Notes under the pieces: generated by a model
The model's database searches: none
Seen by the model: only the letters and a program-made list of their open reading frames with translations
Told to the model about the DNA's origin: nothing
In this document: piece after piece, positions 1-9,016 of the stretch
Position numbering within the stretch: position 1 is the stretch's first letter
Layout: the number at the start of each line of letters is the position of its first letter
Made by a program: the position numbers and the translations under genes
Assembly (NCBI GenBank): GCA_025363455.1
Contig: JANYDW010000042.1
Location: 47,077-111,076 of the forward strand
DNA length: 64,000 nucleotides
Direction: 5' to 3'
DNA from: Oleiharenicola sp.
GTDB lineage: Bacteria > Verrucomicrobiota > Verrucomicrobiia > Opitutales > Opitutaceae

Positions 1-357
1 CACGTGGACGGCTCCCTGGCCGTGCGCATCCAAGATACCGGCGTGCGCGTCGAACAGGGCTACCTGGTACTCCAGCCGGGAGTGGCGGCTAAATTGGAAT
101 GCAGCCCAAACGCGCTGGTGCGCTCGGGTGCGACAATGTCGGAAGTCAGCCTGGCTGTCCTCAAGTCGGCCGGTACCAAAACGGTGCGGCTACGGCTCGG
201 GGAACTCCGACTCGATATCCGCCCGCCCGGTCTCCCGCTGGGTTGTTCGGCGCGGGTGCAGGTGGCGGGCGAAACGCCGGAGGGCCCGGTGGCGTTTGAC
301 CTCAATGTCAACGGGAGCATCGAAAAATACCTCGATATTCTCACCGTGCAGCGGTGA
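1..357 (+). CDS. C-terminal fragment of an unidentified protein (5' end outside window)
   Basis: The reading frame is open from base 1 and ends at TGA 355-357, so about 118 residues of a longer protein are visible. The sequence alternates short hydrophobic and polar stretches with no clear catalytic motif, which looks like a beta-sandwich C-terminal domain. A GTG at base 4 could be read as a start, but nothing upstream is visible to judge it. I do not recognise the family. An inverted repeat follows immediately at 381-455. Confidence 0.5.
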   Translation, partial: HVDGSLAVRIQDTGVRVEQGYLVLQPGVAAKLECSPNALVRSGATMSEVSLAVLKSAGTKTVRLRLGELRLDIRPPGLPLGCSARVQVAGETPEGPVAFDLNVNGSIEKYLDILTVQR

Positions 358-380
358 GGGACGAAGAAGAGTTGCCTTGA

Positions 381-455
381 GGTGGAACCCGGCCTCCCGA
401 CGGGTTTCTTGTTCAGGTATATTCGAAGAGCCCGTCCAGAGGCCGGGCTCCACCT
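381..455. repeat. Inverted repeat, GGTGGAACCCGGCCTCC family
   Basis: The left arm (381-400) reads GGTGGAACCCGGCCTCC and the right arm (about 431-455) is its near reverse complement, with an A/T-richer loop between. A second full copy is at 4328-4400 and a half copy at 37049-37080. It sits at the 3' end of the first gene, so it could also fold as a hairpin in the transcript, but there is no T-run to support a classical terminator. Confidence 0.75.
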
Positions 456-523
456 CATGCCGGCACAAAAAAACCGGCGACCGGATGCCCGGCGGCCGGT
501 TTCGACCCGGAACCTGGGATGCG

Positions 524-925
524 TTAAAGCTTGAAGGGGACCTTCACCTCGAGCGTGGCATAGCCGGCGGCGCTGACGAGAACCCGGTCGTCTGCGGCCA
601 GACCGGTGACGGTCATGACCTTGCCGGCCTCGACCGACTTCTCGGGCAGGGCGCGGGCCTTGTCCACGGAATGGTTCACAACGGCCAGAAGCACCTTGCC
701 GCTGAGCTTCAGCGTATCCTTCGAGTCGTTTTTCAGGTGGAGGACGAACGGGGTGCCCTCGGTGCTGGCCACTTTCTCGAAGGTGGCAGTCAGCGGCAGG
801 AGCTTGCTATCGGCGGCCTGCAGGACAGGAACGGACACCAGTGAGAGGGCAAAGGCACAGGCCAGGCCCAGCAGGGCATGGCGACGCGTTGAGGAGCGGA
901 CGGGAAGGATAGGGGAGTTAATCAT
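524..925 (-). CDS. Small exported protein of unknown function
   Basis: 133 residues starting at ATG 925. The N-terminus is an export signal: Arg-Arg at about residues 14-15, a hydrophobic stretch (LLGLACAFALSLVSVPVL), then a likely cut after LQA. The RR followed by L-L-G could mean Tat rather than Sec export. The mature part is rich in beta-prone, Lys- and Val-rich segments and may be a small beta-sandwich. The frame stays open upstream to 1444, but that part is low-complexity and holds a repeat, so it was not taken as coding. I cannot name a function. Confidence 0.6.
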   Translation of the reverse strand: MINSPILPVRSSTRRHALLGLACAFALSLVSVPVLQAADSKLLPLTATFEKVASTEGTPFVLHLKNDSKDTLKLSGKVLLAVVNHSVDKARALPEKSVEAGKVMTVTGLAADDRVLVSAAGYATLEVKVPFKL

Positions 926-1320
926 GGGGGAAGGAAACCTTGGAGTTCGGTTGGAAGCTGGCAAATTGGCCGGTCGATGACAAGCCTCGTCACTGCGCGG
1001 ATCTTGCCCGGACTCGGCGAGGGGTGGGTGTAGCAGCCGTGCTGTGTACCAGTTACCAATTGCTTTGAGTCTTGGTAGGGCTGCTGCTTGTCGGCAGGCC
1101 TCGGCCCGGCGATCCCGCGGCCGCGGGACCGGCCCTACAGTCCCAAACCGCTGCGTGATTGGTATGACACCGCTGGCCAGCTGTCTGACGGCGGCTGCTA
1201 CGGTTCCTTCACTTCTTTTGGTATCCTTCTGCTGGGATGCAGGTGGACCATGAACGGATCGCAACAGCCCACGACGCTGCCCCGCGAATCTGGCGCGCCG
1301 GACCGGGTTGGCGACCCCGG
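926..1320. other. 395-bp gap with one palindromic repeat and no supported gene
   Basis: No reading frame here has convincing protein character. The only structure seen is the inverted repeat at 1075-1138. The rest must contain the promoter of the small exported gene on the minus strand, but I could not pick convincing -10/-35 boxes. Confidence 0.5.
1075..1138. repeat. Inverted repeat, GTAGGGC...GCCCTAC family
   Basis: GTAGGGC at 1075-1081 is mirrored by GGCCCTAC ending at 1138, with an internal CCCGCGGCCGCGGG palindrome. Two related copies flank the terminator near 37.8 kb (37734-37796 and 37853-37913). Confidence 0.7.
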
Positions 1321-2718
1321 CTACAGCTGCTCCGCGATTTCCTCCAGCGGATACGTGATGATCTCCGCTAGCGTCGGGTGATACCACGGGGCGCGGAGCA
1401 TGTCGCGCACGGTGGCGTGCATCGCGAGCGGGGTCGAAAAGCAATGGATCAGCTCGCCGGCATCCTTGCCGACGATCTCGGCCCCGAGGATCCGGCCGCG
1501 CTTGGGATCGGCCAGCACCTTCACGTAGCCGTAGTGGGCCTCCATCAATATCGATTTGCCGTGATCGTTGAACGGGTAGGTGGCGCGGAGGTATTTCACG
1601 CCGCGTTCCTCCAGATCACTCTCGAGCGCGCCGATCGTGGCGAGCTGCGGGTCGGTGAAGACGACATTGAGCAACAGCGACAAATCGACGGGTTTCAACT
1701 GCTTGACCTTGGCGGCGTGCCGGGCGGCGAGTTCGCCCTGGGCGATGGCGAGATGGACAATCTCATGCGGGCCTGAGCAGTCACCCGCGGCGTAGATGTG
1801 GGGTGCGCTGGTCTGCTGCCAGCGGTTGATGATGACCTGGCCGTTGGCGCGGGTGTTGACGCCGGCGAGCGGGAGACCGAGGCCCGCGGTGGCGGGTTCG
1901 CGGCCGAGCGCATTGAACAGATGCGCGGCGCGGCGCGTAACCTTCCGGCCGTCGTGGATGAAGGTGACAGCCACGCCGCCGCGTTGCCGCCGGATTGACT
2001 CGAGCCTGGTGTCGGTGAAGAGCTCGATGCCCTCGTCGACGAAGGCCTGCTGCACCACGGTTGAGGCTTCCGCGGAGTGATCCCGAAGGATGTTTGGGCT
2101 GCGCTGGATGAGGATGACCTTGCTGCCGATGCGACGGAGGAACTGGGCCAGCTCACAGGCCACAATGCCGCCACCGAGCACGACCACGCTCTCCGGCACG
2201 AAGTCGAGGTCGAGCACCTCGTCGCTCGTCCAAGCCGGCGTCTCGCGCAGGCCCGGCACGGCCGGGACGCTGACCTTCGAGCCGGTCCCGATAAGGAAAT
2301 ATTTTCCGCGCAAGATCTTCCCGTTGGACAGCTCGAGTGTGTGCGGATCGCTGAAGCGGCCTTGGGCGCGAATGAGGTCGAACTTGCCGCCGGCGAGCGC
2401 CTTCACGCGGTACCTAGCGAAGTCGGCGATGAGGCGTTTCTTTCGGGCCTGGACGGCCTGCATGTCCGCCCGGGCACCGGTTACGCTGAGGCCGAAGCGG
2501 TCAGCGTGTTGCGCGTGGTGGAGCACCTCGGCGGCGCACAGCAAGGTCTTGGAGGGCATGCAGCCCTTTAGGATGCAGAGGCCACCGAGCTGCTTCGCCC
2601 CGTCGACGACGGCGACCCTGAGCCCGAGCCCGGCCGCGACGCGGGCGGCGTTGAAGCCGGCGCTGCCGGCACCAATGCAGATGAAGTCGTATTGTTTTGG
2701 TTTAGCCACGGATAACAC
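1321..2718 (-). CDS. Pyridine nucleotide-disulfide oxidoreductase, dihydrolipoamide dehydrogenase/mercuric reductase-like
   Basis: 465 residues, the usual length for the class I FAD/NAD(P)H disulfide oxidoreductase family. The FAD-binding GAGSAG is at residues 16-21. The redox-active pair is in GGLCILKGCMPSK (Cys48 and Cys53, the CxxxxC spacing). A second Rossmann motif, VLGGGIVACE, lies mid-protein, and the C-terminal HPTLAE supplies the His-Glu pair that acts as base in this family. The start is GTG 2718 or GTG 2709; both lie in repeat-like sequence, so the exact start is uncertain. No lipoyl-dependent complex genes are adjacent, so the substrate is open (lipoamide, glutathione or another disulfide, or a metal). 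The family call is firm; the substrate is not. Confidence 0.85.
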   Translation of the reverse strand: MLSVAKPKQYDFICIGAGSAGFNAARVAAGLGLRVAVVDGAKQLGGLCILKGCMPSKTLLCAAEVLHHAQHADRFGLSVTGARADMQAVQARKKRLIADFARYRVKALAGGKFDLIRAQGRFSDPHTLELSNGKILRGKYFLIGTGSKVSVPAVPGLRETPAWTSDEVLDLDFVPESVVVLGGGIVACELAQFLRRIGSKVILIQRSPNILRDHSAEASTVVQQAFVDEGIELFTDTRLESIRRQRGGVAVTFIHDGRKVTRRAAHLFNALGREPATAGLGLPLAGVNTRANGQVIINRWQQTSAPHIYAAGDCSGPHEIVHLAIAQGELAARHAAKVKQLKPVDLSLLLNVVFTDPQLATIGALESDLEERGVKYLRATYPFNDHGKSILMEAHYGYVKVLADPKRGRILGAEIVGKDAGELIHCFSTPLAMHATVRDMLRAPWYHPTLAEIITYPLEEIAEQL

Positions 2719-2870
2719 AGATGGGCACGGATGGAGAAATCACAAATACCGCGAAAACACAGAAAGCGGGTTGACCACTAATGGACACTCATTGGCCACT
2801 AATCCGGATGGAGAAGTATTGGGTCACATGCTTTATTTGTGATCCCTTAGTGTGGCTTGGTGGTTTAATA
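2703..2870. repeat. Composite of dispersed repeat fragments
   Basis: Contains GCCACGGATAACACAGAT, a run of AAAACACAGAAAG type, the element ACCACTAATGGACACTCATT (2774-2793), and TTAGTGTGGCTTGGTGG near 2849-2865. Similar ACTAATGGACACTAAT units recur at 34650-34681, 34860-34890 and 35938-35970. The repeat overlaps the extreme 5' end of the oxidoreductase gene. Confidence 0.6.
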
Positions 2871-2890
2871 CTCCGGGGCCCAAATTCACG

Positions 2891-4258
2891 TCACCGCCCT
2901 TTGCCAAACAGCATGATGTGGATCGTCTTTAGGACGATGGAGGCATCGAGCACGAAGGAAAAGTAACGGATGTAGTAGAGATCATATTCCAGCTTGCGGA
3001 GAGTGTCCTCGAGGTTCGCGCCATAGGGATAGTTGACCTGCGCCCACCCGGTGATGCCGGGCTTCACGAGGTGGCGGAAGTGATAGCAGGGAATCTTTTT
3101 CTCGTAGTCCTCCACCAGTTTCACCCACTCGGCCCGCGGGCCGATCAGGCTCATGTCGCCGATGAACACGTTCCAGAGCTGCGGGATCTCGTCGATCCGG
3201 GTGGCGCGGAGGAAACGGCCGATGGCGGTGATGCGGCGGTCGTTGACGTCGGTATAGTTGGCCCCGCCTTTCCCAACCGTCATTGTGCGCAGCTTGACGA
3301 TTTCGAAGGGCACGCGATTTTTCCCGACCCGCGGTTGGCGGAAAAATACCGGGCCGCGGTCTCCGATCCAGATGCAGGCGGCGACCAGCGGCAAGAAGGG
3401 CAACGCGAGCATGAGGCCGAGGCTGGCCAGGACGATATCGCTGATCCGCTTGAGGCGCTCGAATACCGGTTCCCGCGCGATCTGGAACCCCTCTTGGAAC
3501 AGCCAGGTCTGATTCAGGCGGTAGAGTGGGATCTTGCGCCAGTAAACCTCATGGAACAGCTCGAGGGTGTACGTGGGCACACCAGAGAAGTGCAATTCCA
3601 TCAGTCGTTGGGCCACCATCGTGGGCAGCTCATGGCTGGATTCCCGGAGAATGATGGCATCGATGTTATTTTCATATTTCGTCAGGTATTGCCCGACGTC
3701 ACCGATGGGCGGCATGGACACCATGTGGGGCTGCGTGTCGGCAATGAACGTGTCATGGGTGGCGTAGAGCACGGACTGCGTCATGCCGGTGCGGCGGCAC
3801 TCCTCCTTGAACGCAATGCAGCTTTCCTGGCTGCCAAGAAACATGAAATACCGCTGCTGTTTCCTGGCCAGCTGACGTTGGTAGATGAAACGCCGGTAGC
3901 TCAGGGTCAGCGGGATCATCAGCAGGCACGACACAGCGATAACACCGCGGCTGACCTGCAGGGCATAACCCGCGGGGATGAACACGTAGGTCAGCAACAT
4001 GGTGAAGAGCAACACGACGAGCAGCGCAATGGTGTGCAGACTGGTGTAGGTCACCGACATCATGTCCGTACGCGAATTGTAACCGTCGATCAAATACACG
4101 GCGAGGAAGTGCATGACCATGGGCAGCAACAGCGGCGCGAGGAGGAAGCCTTCCCATTGCAGCACGCCCCAGGTCCAGCCGACAAAGTTGAACGCCACCA
4201 GCACGCATAAGGCGTCCAGCAGGACGATGGCGAAGGTGGTGAGTCTACCCTTGGTCAT
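2891..4258 (-). CDS. Undecaprenyl-phosphate sugar phosphotransferase (initiating transferase, WcaJ/WbaP-like)
   Basis: 455 residues, the full-length polyisoprenyl-phosphate hexose-1-phosphate transferase layout. Four membrane segments lie at about 8-24, 38-56, 75-94 and 104-120, followed by a CoA-binding-like middle. A fifth hydrophobic segment (272-295) precedes the catalytic C-terminal domain, which has KLRTM (322-326), DEIPQLWNV (356-364), SLIGPR (370-375) and PGITGWAQV (400-408). Family knowledge: it transfers a sugar-1-phosphate from a nucleotide sugar to undecaprenyl phosphate, the first step of glycan assembly. It is the last gene of the minus-strand polysaccharide operon, separated from the next gene upstream by 183 bp holding a repeat, so it may also have its own promoter. 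The sugar cannot be read from sequence. Confidence 0.9.
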   Translation of the reverse strand: MTKGRLTTFAIVLLDALCVLVAFNFVGWTWGVLQWEGFLLAPLLLPMVMHFLAVYLIDGYNSRTDMMSVTYTSLHTIALLVVLLFTMLLTYVFIPAGYALQVSRGVIAVSCLLMIPLTLSYRRFIYQRQLARKQQRYFMFLGSQESCIAFKEECRRTGMTQSVLYATHDTFIADTQPHMVSMPPIGDVGQYLTKYENNIDAIILRESSHELPTMVAQRLMELHFSGVPTYTLELFHEVYWRKIPLYRLNQTWLFQEGFQIAREPVFERLKRISDIVLASLGLMLALPFLPLVAACIWIGDRGPVFFRQPRVGKNRVPFEIVKLRTMTVGKGGANYTDVNDRRITAIGRFLRATRIDEIPQLWNVFIGDMSLIGPRAEWVKLVEDYEKKIPCYHFRHLVKPGITGWAQVNYPYGANLEDTLRKLEYDLYYIRYFSFVLDASIVLKTIHIMLFGKGR

Positions 4259-4327
4259 GGCGGCGGAGCATTACGGCGGAGGTCGGGGCAACGCAAATCA
4301 ACTTATCGGGAGTGCGCAATTGACTTG

Positions 4328-4400
4328 GGTGGAACGCGGCCTCCGGACGCGTTTCTCTGTATGTGCATTCTAAAAACCCGTCCGGAGGCCGGGTTCCACC
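4328..4400. repeat. Inverted repeat, GGTGGAAC-GCGGCCTCC family (copy 2)
   Basis: The left arm GGTGGAACGCGGCCTCCGG begins at 4328 and the right arm CCGGAGGCCGGGTTCCACC ends at 4400, separated by an AT-richer loop. It is the same element as at 381-455. It lies between the last two genes of the polysaccharide operon, where a hairpin could attenuate or stabilise the transcript. Confidence 0.8.
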
Positions 4401-4441
4401 GTTCAGAGGCTGCACCTAGGAGCGCGCAACTTCGCTTCTAC

Positions 4442-5635
4442 TCAGGCCCTACCCAGACGGCGGAGCAGTTCATCCCAGCGGGCCAGCGCGGCCTCGCCCG
4501 TGAAGTGGCGTTCGTAGGCGGCGCGGGCGTGGGCGCCGAGGCCGGATCGCAGCCCGGCATCGGATTGCCAGCGAGTGATCGTTGCGGCCAGCCCGGCGCC
4601 GTCACCCGGCGCGAGCGCGGCCCCACACTGCTCCCGGGCGAGCAATTGCCCGATGTCCCCGGCGACCGGACCGACAAACAAAACCGGCCGGCCGGCGGCC
4701 AGAACGCCCGCGAGTTTGCTCGGGAAGACCAGCGCGGAATACTCGGGCCGCAGCGTGACCAGGTGGGCGTCGGCTGCCGCCAGCGAGGCCGGGAGGTTCT
4801 CGCGGGATTCCGGCGGGAGCAGTCGGACGTTGGGCAGGCCGAGGGCGTGGACGGCGGCGGTGACCTCGTTGAAGCGCGCTCCCTGACCGATGAAAAGAAA
4901 GACGATGTCCGGCTGGTCGCGCAACAATGCGGCTGCTTGCAATACGGTCTCGAACTCATGGACGCGGCCGAGATTACCCGAGTAGGCCACGACGAATTTT
5001 CCAGCCAGGCCCCAACGCTGCCGGCAGGCTGCGATGGGGCCTGGCGTGGCGGGGGAGCGCAGCTCGCGCGGCGCCCAGTTGGGGATGACGTCAATTCTCT
5101 CTGGCGGCACTCCCGGGTGCGCCACGGTCTGCGCCATATCATCACCCAAGGTCACGCAGGTTGCGGCGCTCCGCCAGACCGAGTCGCGCGAAACCTTCAA
5201 CGGCGAGAGGAAGAAGCCGGCCAGCGGGCCGAAGTGAACGACGGCGATCTCCGGGTAGATGTCCTGGATCCATGGCACCACCCGCGCTCCGCGGGCCGCC
5301 GCCTCGCGTGCCACCGCGGCGGCGAGCAGCGGCGGATCGGTCATCGGCACGACAATGTCGCCGGGTCGTACGAGCGTCGCCAGCTTCCAGCGGACGGCGC
5401 GGAGAAACCGGCGATGGCTCAGGGCGCGAGAGATGAGGCCACCGTGGATCTCGGTGGTTCCGGTGCGATGGACCGTCACGCCGTTCTGTCGCGTGGAGGC
5501 CTCGCCGGTGGCGAGGACGTGGACGGCCCAGCCACGGGCGGCGAGCCCCTCGGCCAGGTCGGTGAGCAGTTGGGCCGTGGCCAGTGTCGAGGGCCAGTAG
5601 ACCCGGTTGACAAAGATGATCCGGGGGTCAGGCAT
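4442..5635 (-). CDS. Glycosyltransferase family 4 (WcaI-like)
   Basis: 397 residues with the two-Rossmann GT-B layout. The N-terminal half begins with a sugar-acceptor domain (IIFVNRVYWPSTLATAQLL). The linker and start of the donor domain contain VVAYSGNLGRVHEFETVL, and the donor-side PEYSALVFPSKLAG carries the conserved Glu of GT4 enzymes. Family members transfer sugars from NDP- or GDP-sugars to lipid-linked acceptors at the cytoplasmic membrane face. The start ATG 5635 overlaps the end of the upstream GT2 gene by 8 nt, supporting coupled translation. Confidence 0.85.
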   Translation of the reverse strand: MPDPRIIFVNRVYWPSTLATAQLLTDLAEGLAARGWAVHVLATGEASTRQNGVTVHRTGTTEIHGGLISRALSHRRFLRAVRWKLATLVRPGDIVVPMTDPPLLAAAVAREAAARGARVVPWIQDIYPEIAVVHFGPLAGFFLSPLKVSRDSVWRSAATCVTLGDDMAQTVAHPGVPPERIDVIPNWAPRELRSPATPGPIAACRQRWGLAGKFVVAYSGNLGRVHEFETVLQAAALLRDQPDIVFLFIGQGARFNEVTAAVHALGLPNVRLLPPESRENLPASLAAADAHLVTLRPEYSALVFPSKLAGVLAAGRPVLFVGPVAGDIGQLLAREQCGAALAPGDGAGLAATITRWQSDAGLRSGLGAHARAAYERHFTGEAALARWDELLRRLGRA

Positions 5636-6464
5636 GGGTCGCGGCCCGCTGCCGTTTCAGTTCCTCAGCGGTGAACCCTTCGTAGCGGGCCAGCAGACGG
5701 CAGTAGCGCCAGGAGCCGGCGCCATCGAGAAAACCGCCGCGCAGGAAATACTGATAGACGAAGCGCAGCAGGGGGCGCGCGGGCAGGGCGTGACTGAGCT
5801 GCTTGAGCGCGCGGCGTCGCCCCAGCCCGCGGCCACCCACGGCCTGCTTTAGCAGTTGGCTGAAGGGGGCCGAGTGCTGCAGGACTTCCGCCGCCTCCTC
5901 GCGCGCATAGCGCCGGTGCTTGGCTTCCCACTCGGCTTCGGACGCGAAGGTGATGTCGTGATCGTAGCCCGCCTGCAGGTAGCCCAGGCGCAGGCCGGGA
6001 GTCTCCCGTTGCCCGTGGCCGTGCTGCACAAAGGTGAAACCCTCGCGGCGGACAAACCGCGCCTGCCAGGCCGGATAATCCGTGCAGCGTGGGAGCCAAC
6101 GACCCTGAAACAGCATGCGTGGGGCGGCAAAGCAGCCGTCGAGCGGCGGATTGGCCGCGGCGATCTTCCGGCATTCCTCCAGCAATTCCGGCGTCAGGTG
6201 CTCGTCCGCATCCACGTGAAAGACCCAGGGGTGACGGAACCCCGCCGCGGCATGCGCGAAATTCCGCTGCGTGGCAAAATCGACAAATCGGTTCGTGAAC
6301 ACGCGGGCGCCGGCAGCCTGCGCGATGGCCACGGTGGCGTCGGTCGAGCCGGAATCGATCACGACCACGTCGTCGCACGCTGCGACCGAGGCCAGACAGG
6401 CCGGCAGCCGCGCGGCCTCATTCAGCGTGAGGATGACGATCGAGAGCGGAAGGCGTTCAGCCAT
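5628..6464 (-). CDS. Glycosyltransferase family 2 (WaaE/KdtX-like)
   Basis: 278 residues from ATG 6464. That start is preferred because it overlaps the upstream gene stop by 8 nt; the frame could extend to 6503. GT-A features are SIVILTLNEA at the N-terminus, VVIDSGSTD at about 34-42 and the metal-binding HVDADE around 83-88. The downstream FLRGGFLDG segment and the overall length resemble the beta-1,4-glucosyltransferase type seen in LPS-core loci (WaaE-like). Donor and acceptor are unknown. Confidence 0.85.
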   Translation of the reverse strand: MAERLPLSIVILTLNEAARLPACLASVAACDDVVVIDSGSTDATVAIAQAAGARVFTNRFVDFATQRNFAHAAAGFRHPWVFHVDADEHLTPELLEECRKIAAANPPLDGCFAAPRMLFQGRWLPRCTDYPAWQARFVRREGFTFVQHGHGQRETPGLRLGYLQAGYDHDITFASEAEWEAKHRRYAREEAAEVLQHSAPFSQLLKQAVGGRGLGRRRALKQLSHALPARPLLRFVYQYFLRGGFLDGAGSWRYCRLLARYEGFTAEELKRQRAATHA

Positions 6465-7890
6465 GGTGGCGGGCGGCGTCCAATTGGGCGTAGCGGATGG
6501 CACAAACGAGGACGGTGCAGAAGGTCAGCATGACGGCGGGGTTGGCAAAGGGGAATTCCAGCCACGCATAGAGCAGCAGCAGAGCGCAGCCGGCGAGCAG
6601 GTAGCGGGGCACGACGGACTGGACGCGACGCCACGGCACGGCGCCGAGAGGCAATAGAACCAGGAGGGCCAGTAATCCGGTGCCGACAATGCCGACCTCG
6701 GCGAGGGACTGGAGCCAGTCGTTGTGCGCCTCGGCATAGAAGGGGATCCAAACCCAGCTCTCGGTGGCGCGCTGGGTGTTGAAAATCCGGAAAACGTGCG
6801 CGTAGCTCTCGAGGCCCCAGCCGAACCAGGGTTTTTGCGCTGCCATCCGCCAGGTGTCGCGGTACAGGACGAGCCGGGAGGTCAGGGTGCCCTCGGCGGA
6901 AAGGCGGGAAACCTGCTCAGCGGTGAGCTGGGCGCGCTGGGCGATGACCCCGCGGCCCAGGTAGCCGATGACAGCCACGGCGAGGAGGGCGCAGAAGATG
7001 ATGCCCGCCACCGGGAGCGCGGATGATTCGTAATGTTGCCGGCGGTGGCGGACGACGCGGAGGAGAAAGTGCACGAGGGCGCCGGCCAGCAGCAGCCCGA
7101 CCACGACCGTGCAGGACCGGGAGGAACTGAGTGGCACGGAAAGTGCGAGCAGCAGCGTGGCCACGGCGCCGAGCAGAACGGGTGAATGCCAGATGTCGCG
7201 GTGGCCGCCGCGTCGGTGGTAATGGAAAAGCAAGGCCACGCATACGGCCGTGTTCAGCAGGGTGAAGGCGCCCCAGTGGTTATGGTAGATGAAGGTGGCG
7301 AAGAAATGCTCGTTGGGCGAAGCAACCAACCCAAACCACAGACCGGAAGTGCCGATCAGCTTCTGGAAGGTGCCGAGCACGGCGAGCACGACGGCATTGC
7401 CAGCGAGGAGGAACATGATTGCGCGCACCTGGCCGCGCCGGTGCAGCACGAGCAGGAGATTGAAGCTGGAAAGGACGAGCCCGTTAAACTGCCACAGCTC
7501 TTTCGCGGCGAGTTTGGGCAGGGCAGCGCTGGGCAGCCATGGGCGGGGATCGCCCAGCACGAGCGAAGGCTGGCCGGCGACCATGGCCTCCCGGAAGCCG
7601 GGATTGAAGCAGCTGGTGACGACCAGGGCGTCGAAGAGCCAGAGCGGCCAGAGGAGACGGAGCGCCGGGTGGATGGACCCATCGGCCCGCGGTTCACCTG
7701 AGACGCAGGCCCATAGGAAAAGCACCATTCCCACCGTGCCCCACCAGGCGATGATCTGCCGCGCCCAGGGGGCTTGGCCGCCGAAGGCCCACGAAGTGAA
7801 AACGATCAGCGTGCCGCAGTGAAAAAGCACGGCCTTGTCCAACGGGAACACACGGTGAGGTCGCCGGCCGGCGGATTCAGCGGCGCTCAT
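6457..7890 (-). CDS. O-antigen ligase/polymerase family membrane protein (WaaL/Wzy_C)
   Basis: 477 residues, with about eleven hydrophobic segments spread over the whole length. The large periplasmic loop near residue 330-400 carries RLVLYRDTWRMAAQKPWFGWG and then EAHNDWLQSLAEVGIVG, the hallmark of the Wzy_C domain. Members either polymerise O-units (Wzy) or ligate glycan to lipid A-core or protein (WaaL, PglL), using undecaprenyl-diphosphate-linked donors on the periplasmic side. Sequence alone does not separate these roles. It overlaps its upstream neighbour by 14 nt and its downstream neighbour by 8 nt. A second, different polymerase-like protein lies at 11907-13361. Confidence 0.8.
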   Translation of the reverse strand: MSAAESAGRRPHRVFPLDKAVLFHCGTLIVFTSWAFGGQAPWARQIIAWWGTVGMVLFLWACVSGEPRADGSIHPALRLLWPLWLFDALVVTSCFNPGFREAMVAGQPSLVLGDPRPWLPSAALPKLAAKELWQFNGLVLSSFNLLLVLHRRGQVRAIMFLLAGNAVVLAVLGTFQKLIGTSGLWFGLVASPNEHFFATFIYHNHWGAFTLLNTAVCVALLFHYHRRGGHRDIWHSPVLLGAVATLLLALSVPLSSSRSCTVVVGLLLAGALVHFLLRVVRHRRQHYESSALPVAGIIFCALLAVAVIGYLGRGVIAQRAQLTAEQVSRLSAEGTLTSRLVLYRDTWRMAAQKPWFGWGLESYAHVFRIFNTQRATESWVWIPFYAEAHNDWLQSLAEVGIVGTGLLALLVLLPLGAVPWRRVQSVVPRYLLAGCALLLLYAWLEFPFANPAVMLTFCTVLVCAIRYAQLDAARHHG

Positions 7891-9007
7891 GGGCGAGATG
7901 ATGGGTAAACTCGTGCAGCAAAGAGGCGGCGCGGGTCCAGGAAAAGTCCCGTGTCATCCACGCGGCACCGCGACCGCCCATGGCCCTGAGTTCATCGGGC
8001 TGGGTCGCCACGGCAGTGGCGAGGGTTTCGCCGAATCTCTCCCATGGGACACACCACCCGCAGGCTTGTGCGGCGAGGCCGGTCCACGGTGTGGCGTCGG
8101 TCACAAGTGCCGGCACCCCGGCGGCAAGCGCCTCGGCGATGACAAGTCCGAAATTCTCGGAATGCGACGGCAGGACAAACAGCGAGGCGATGGCGTAGGG
8201 CGGCGGATGCCCGGCGCTGTCGAGCACGACAATGCGATTCGTCGCACCGCGAGCCGCCACTTCCGCCGCCAGCGTGGCCGCCGTGTATTCTTCGGTCAGG
8301 CCGGTGACAAGCAGGAGCCAGTCGCCGCGCGGAGCCGAGAGCCACAGGTCGATCAATTCACGGACACGCTTCTTGCGATGCAGCCGGGAATAAAACAGGG
8401 CCACCGGGCGAGCGCGTGCCGCAGGACAGAGCTGCTCCCACGCTGTGCGGGCGGCGGCGAGCCCGGCGGCTTCAGGCATCGCGACACCGTTGGGGGAGAC
8501 GCAGATCGGCTGCTTGAAGCCGAGCGCGCGGATGTCGGCGGCCTCCTCGGGGCTCGTGGCGTGCCAGCCGGCGGCCTGGGCGAAGGCACCCGGGTGCACC
8601 AGCAGTTCGGCCAGTCTTTTCCGCCAGCGCCGATGACGGTACGCCCAGCCGCTCATCATGCCGCGCGGCGAGATGACCAGTGGCACGTCCTGGTGGCGGG
8701 CGGCCTCGGCGGCATAGCGCAACGTCAGCAGCCAGAGCGAATGGTGGTGCACGCAGTCAAAAGGATTGGCCTGTAGGTAATCCCTGAGCGCAGGGGACCG
8801 GCAGAGCCAGCGGGGGGCGACCCGCGGAAAAACGCGGATGGCTGCCTGATCGCTGGCGGCGGGCCCGAACGAGCCGACGATCTCCTCCGTGGCGAGCAAG
8901 GCGACGTCATCGCCGGTCGCAGTCACGTGGTTCGCGAGGGCACGGACAGATTTGGAAGGACCGCCATGCCGCTCCTCGAGGCTCGGCACGATGTGACAGA
9001 CGCGCAT
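7877..9007 (-). CDS. Glycosyltransferase family 4
   Basis: 376 residues. The N-terminus reads VCHIVPSLEERHGGPSKSV, the GGP(S) loop typical of GT4 acceptor domains. FYSRLHRKKRVRELIDLW starts the donor domain, and SHSENFGLVIAEALAAGVP holds the conserved Glu-x7-Glu-type donor motif. It is cytoplasmic and probably membrane-peripheral. ATG 9007 lies 9 nt after the stop of the upstream acetyltransferase. Confidence 0.85.
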   Translation of the reverse strand: MRVCHIVPSLEERHGGPSKSVRALANHVTATGDDVALLATEEIVGSFGPAASDQAAIRVFPRVAPRWLCRSPALRDYLQANPFDCVHHHSLWLLTLRYAAEAARHQDVPLVISPRGMMSGWAYRHRRWRKRLAELLVHPGAFAQAAGWHATSPEEAADIRALGFKQPICVSPNGVAMPEAAGLAAARTAWEQLCPAARARPVALFYSRLHRKKRVRELIDLWLSAPRGDWLLLVTGLTEEYTAATLAAEVAARGATNRIVVLDSAGHPPPYAIASLFVLPSHSENFGLVIAEALAAGVPALVTDATPWTGLAAQACGWCVPWERFGETLATAVATQPDELRAMGGRGAAWMTRDFSWTRAASLLHEFTHHLAHERR

Positions 9008-9016
9008 GCAGGAAAA

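Noticed and set aside
926..1444. Upstream extension of the small exported protein frame
   Set aside because: Low-complexity Arg/Pro-rich translation containing a repeat; a clean signal peptide begins at 925 instead.
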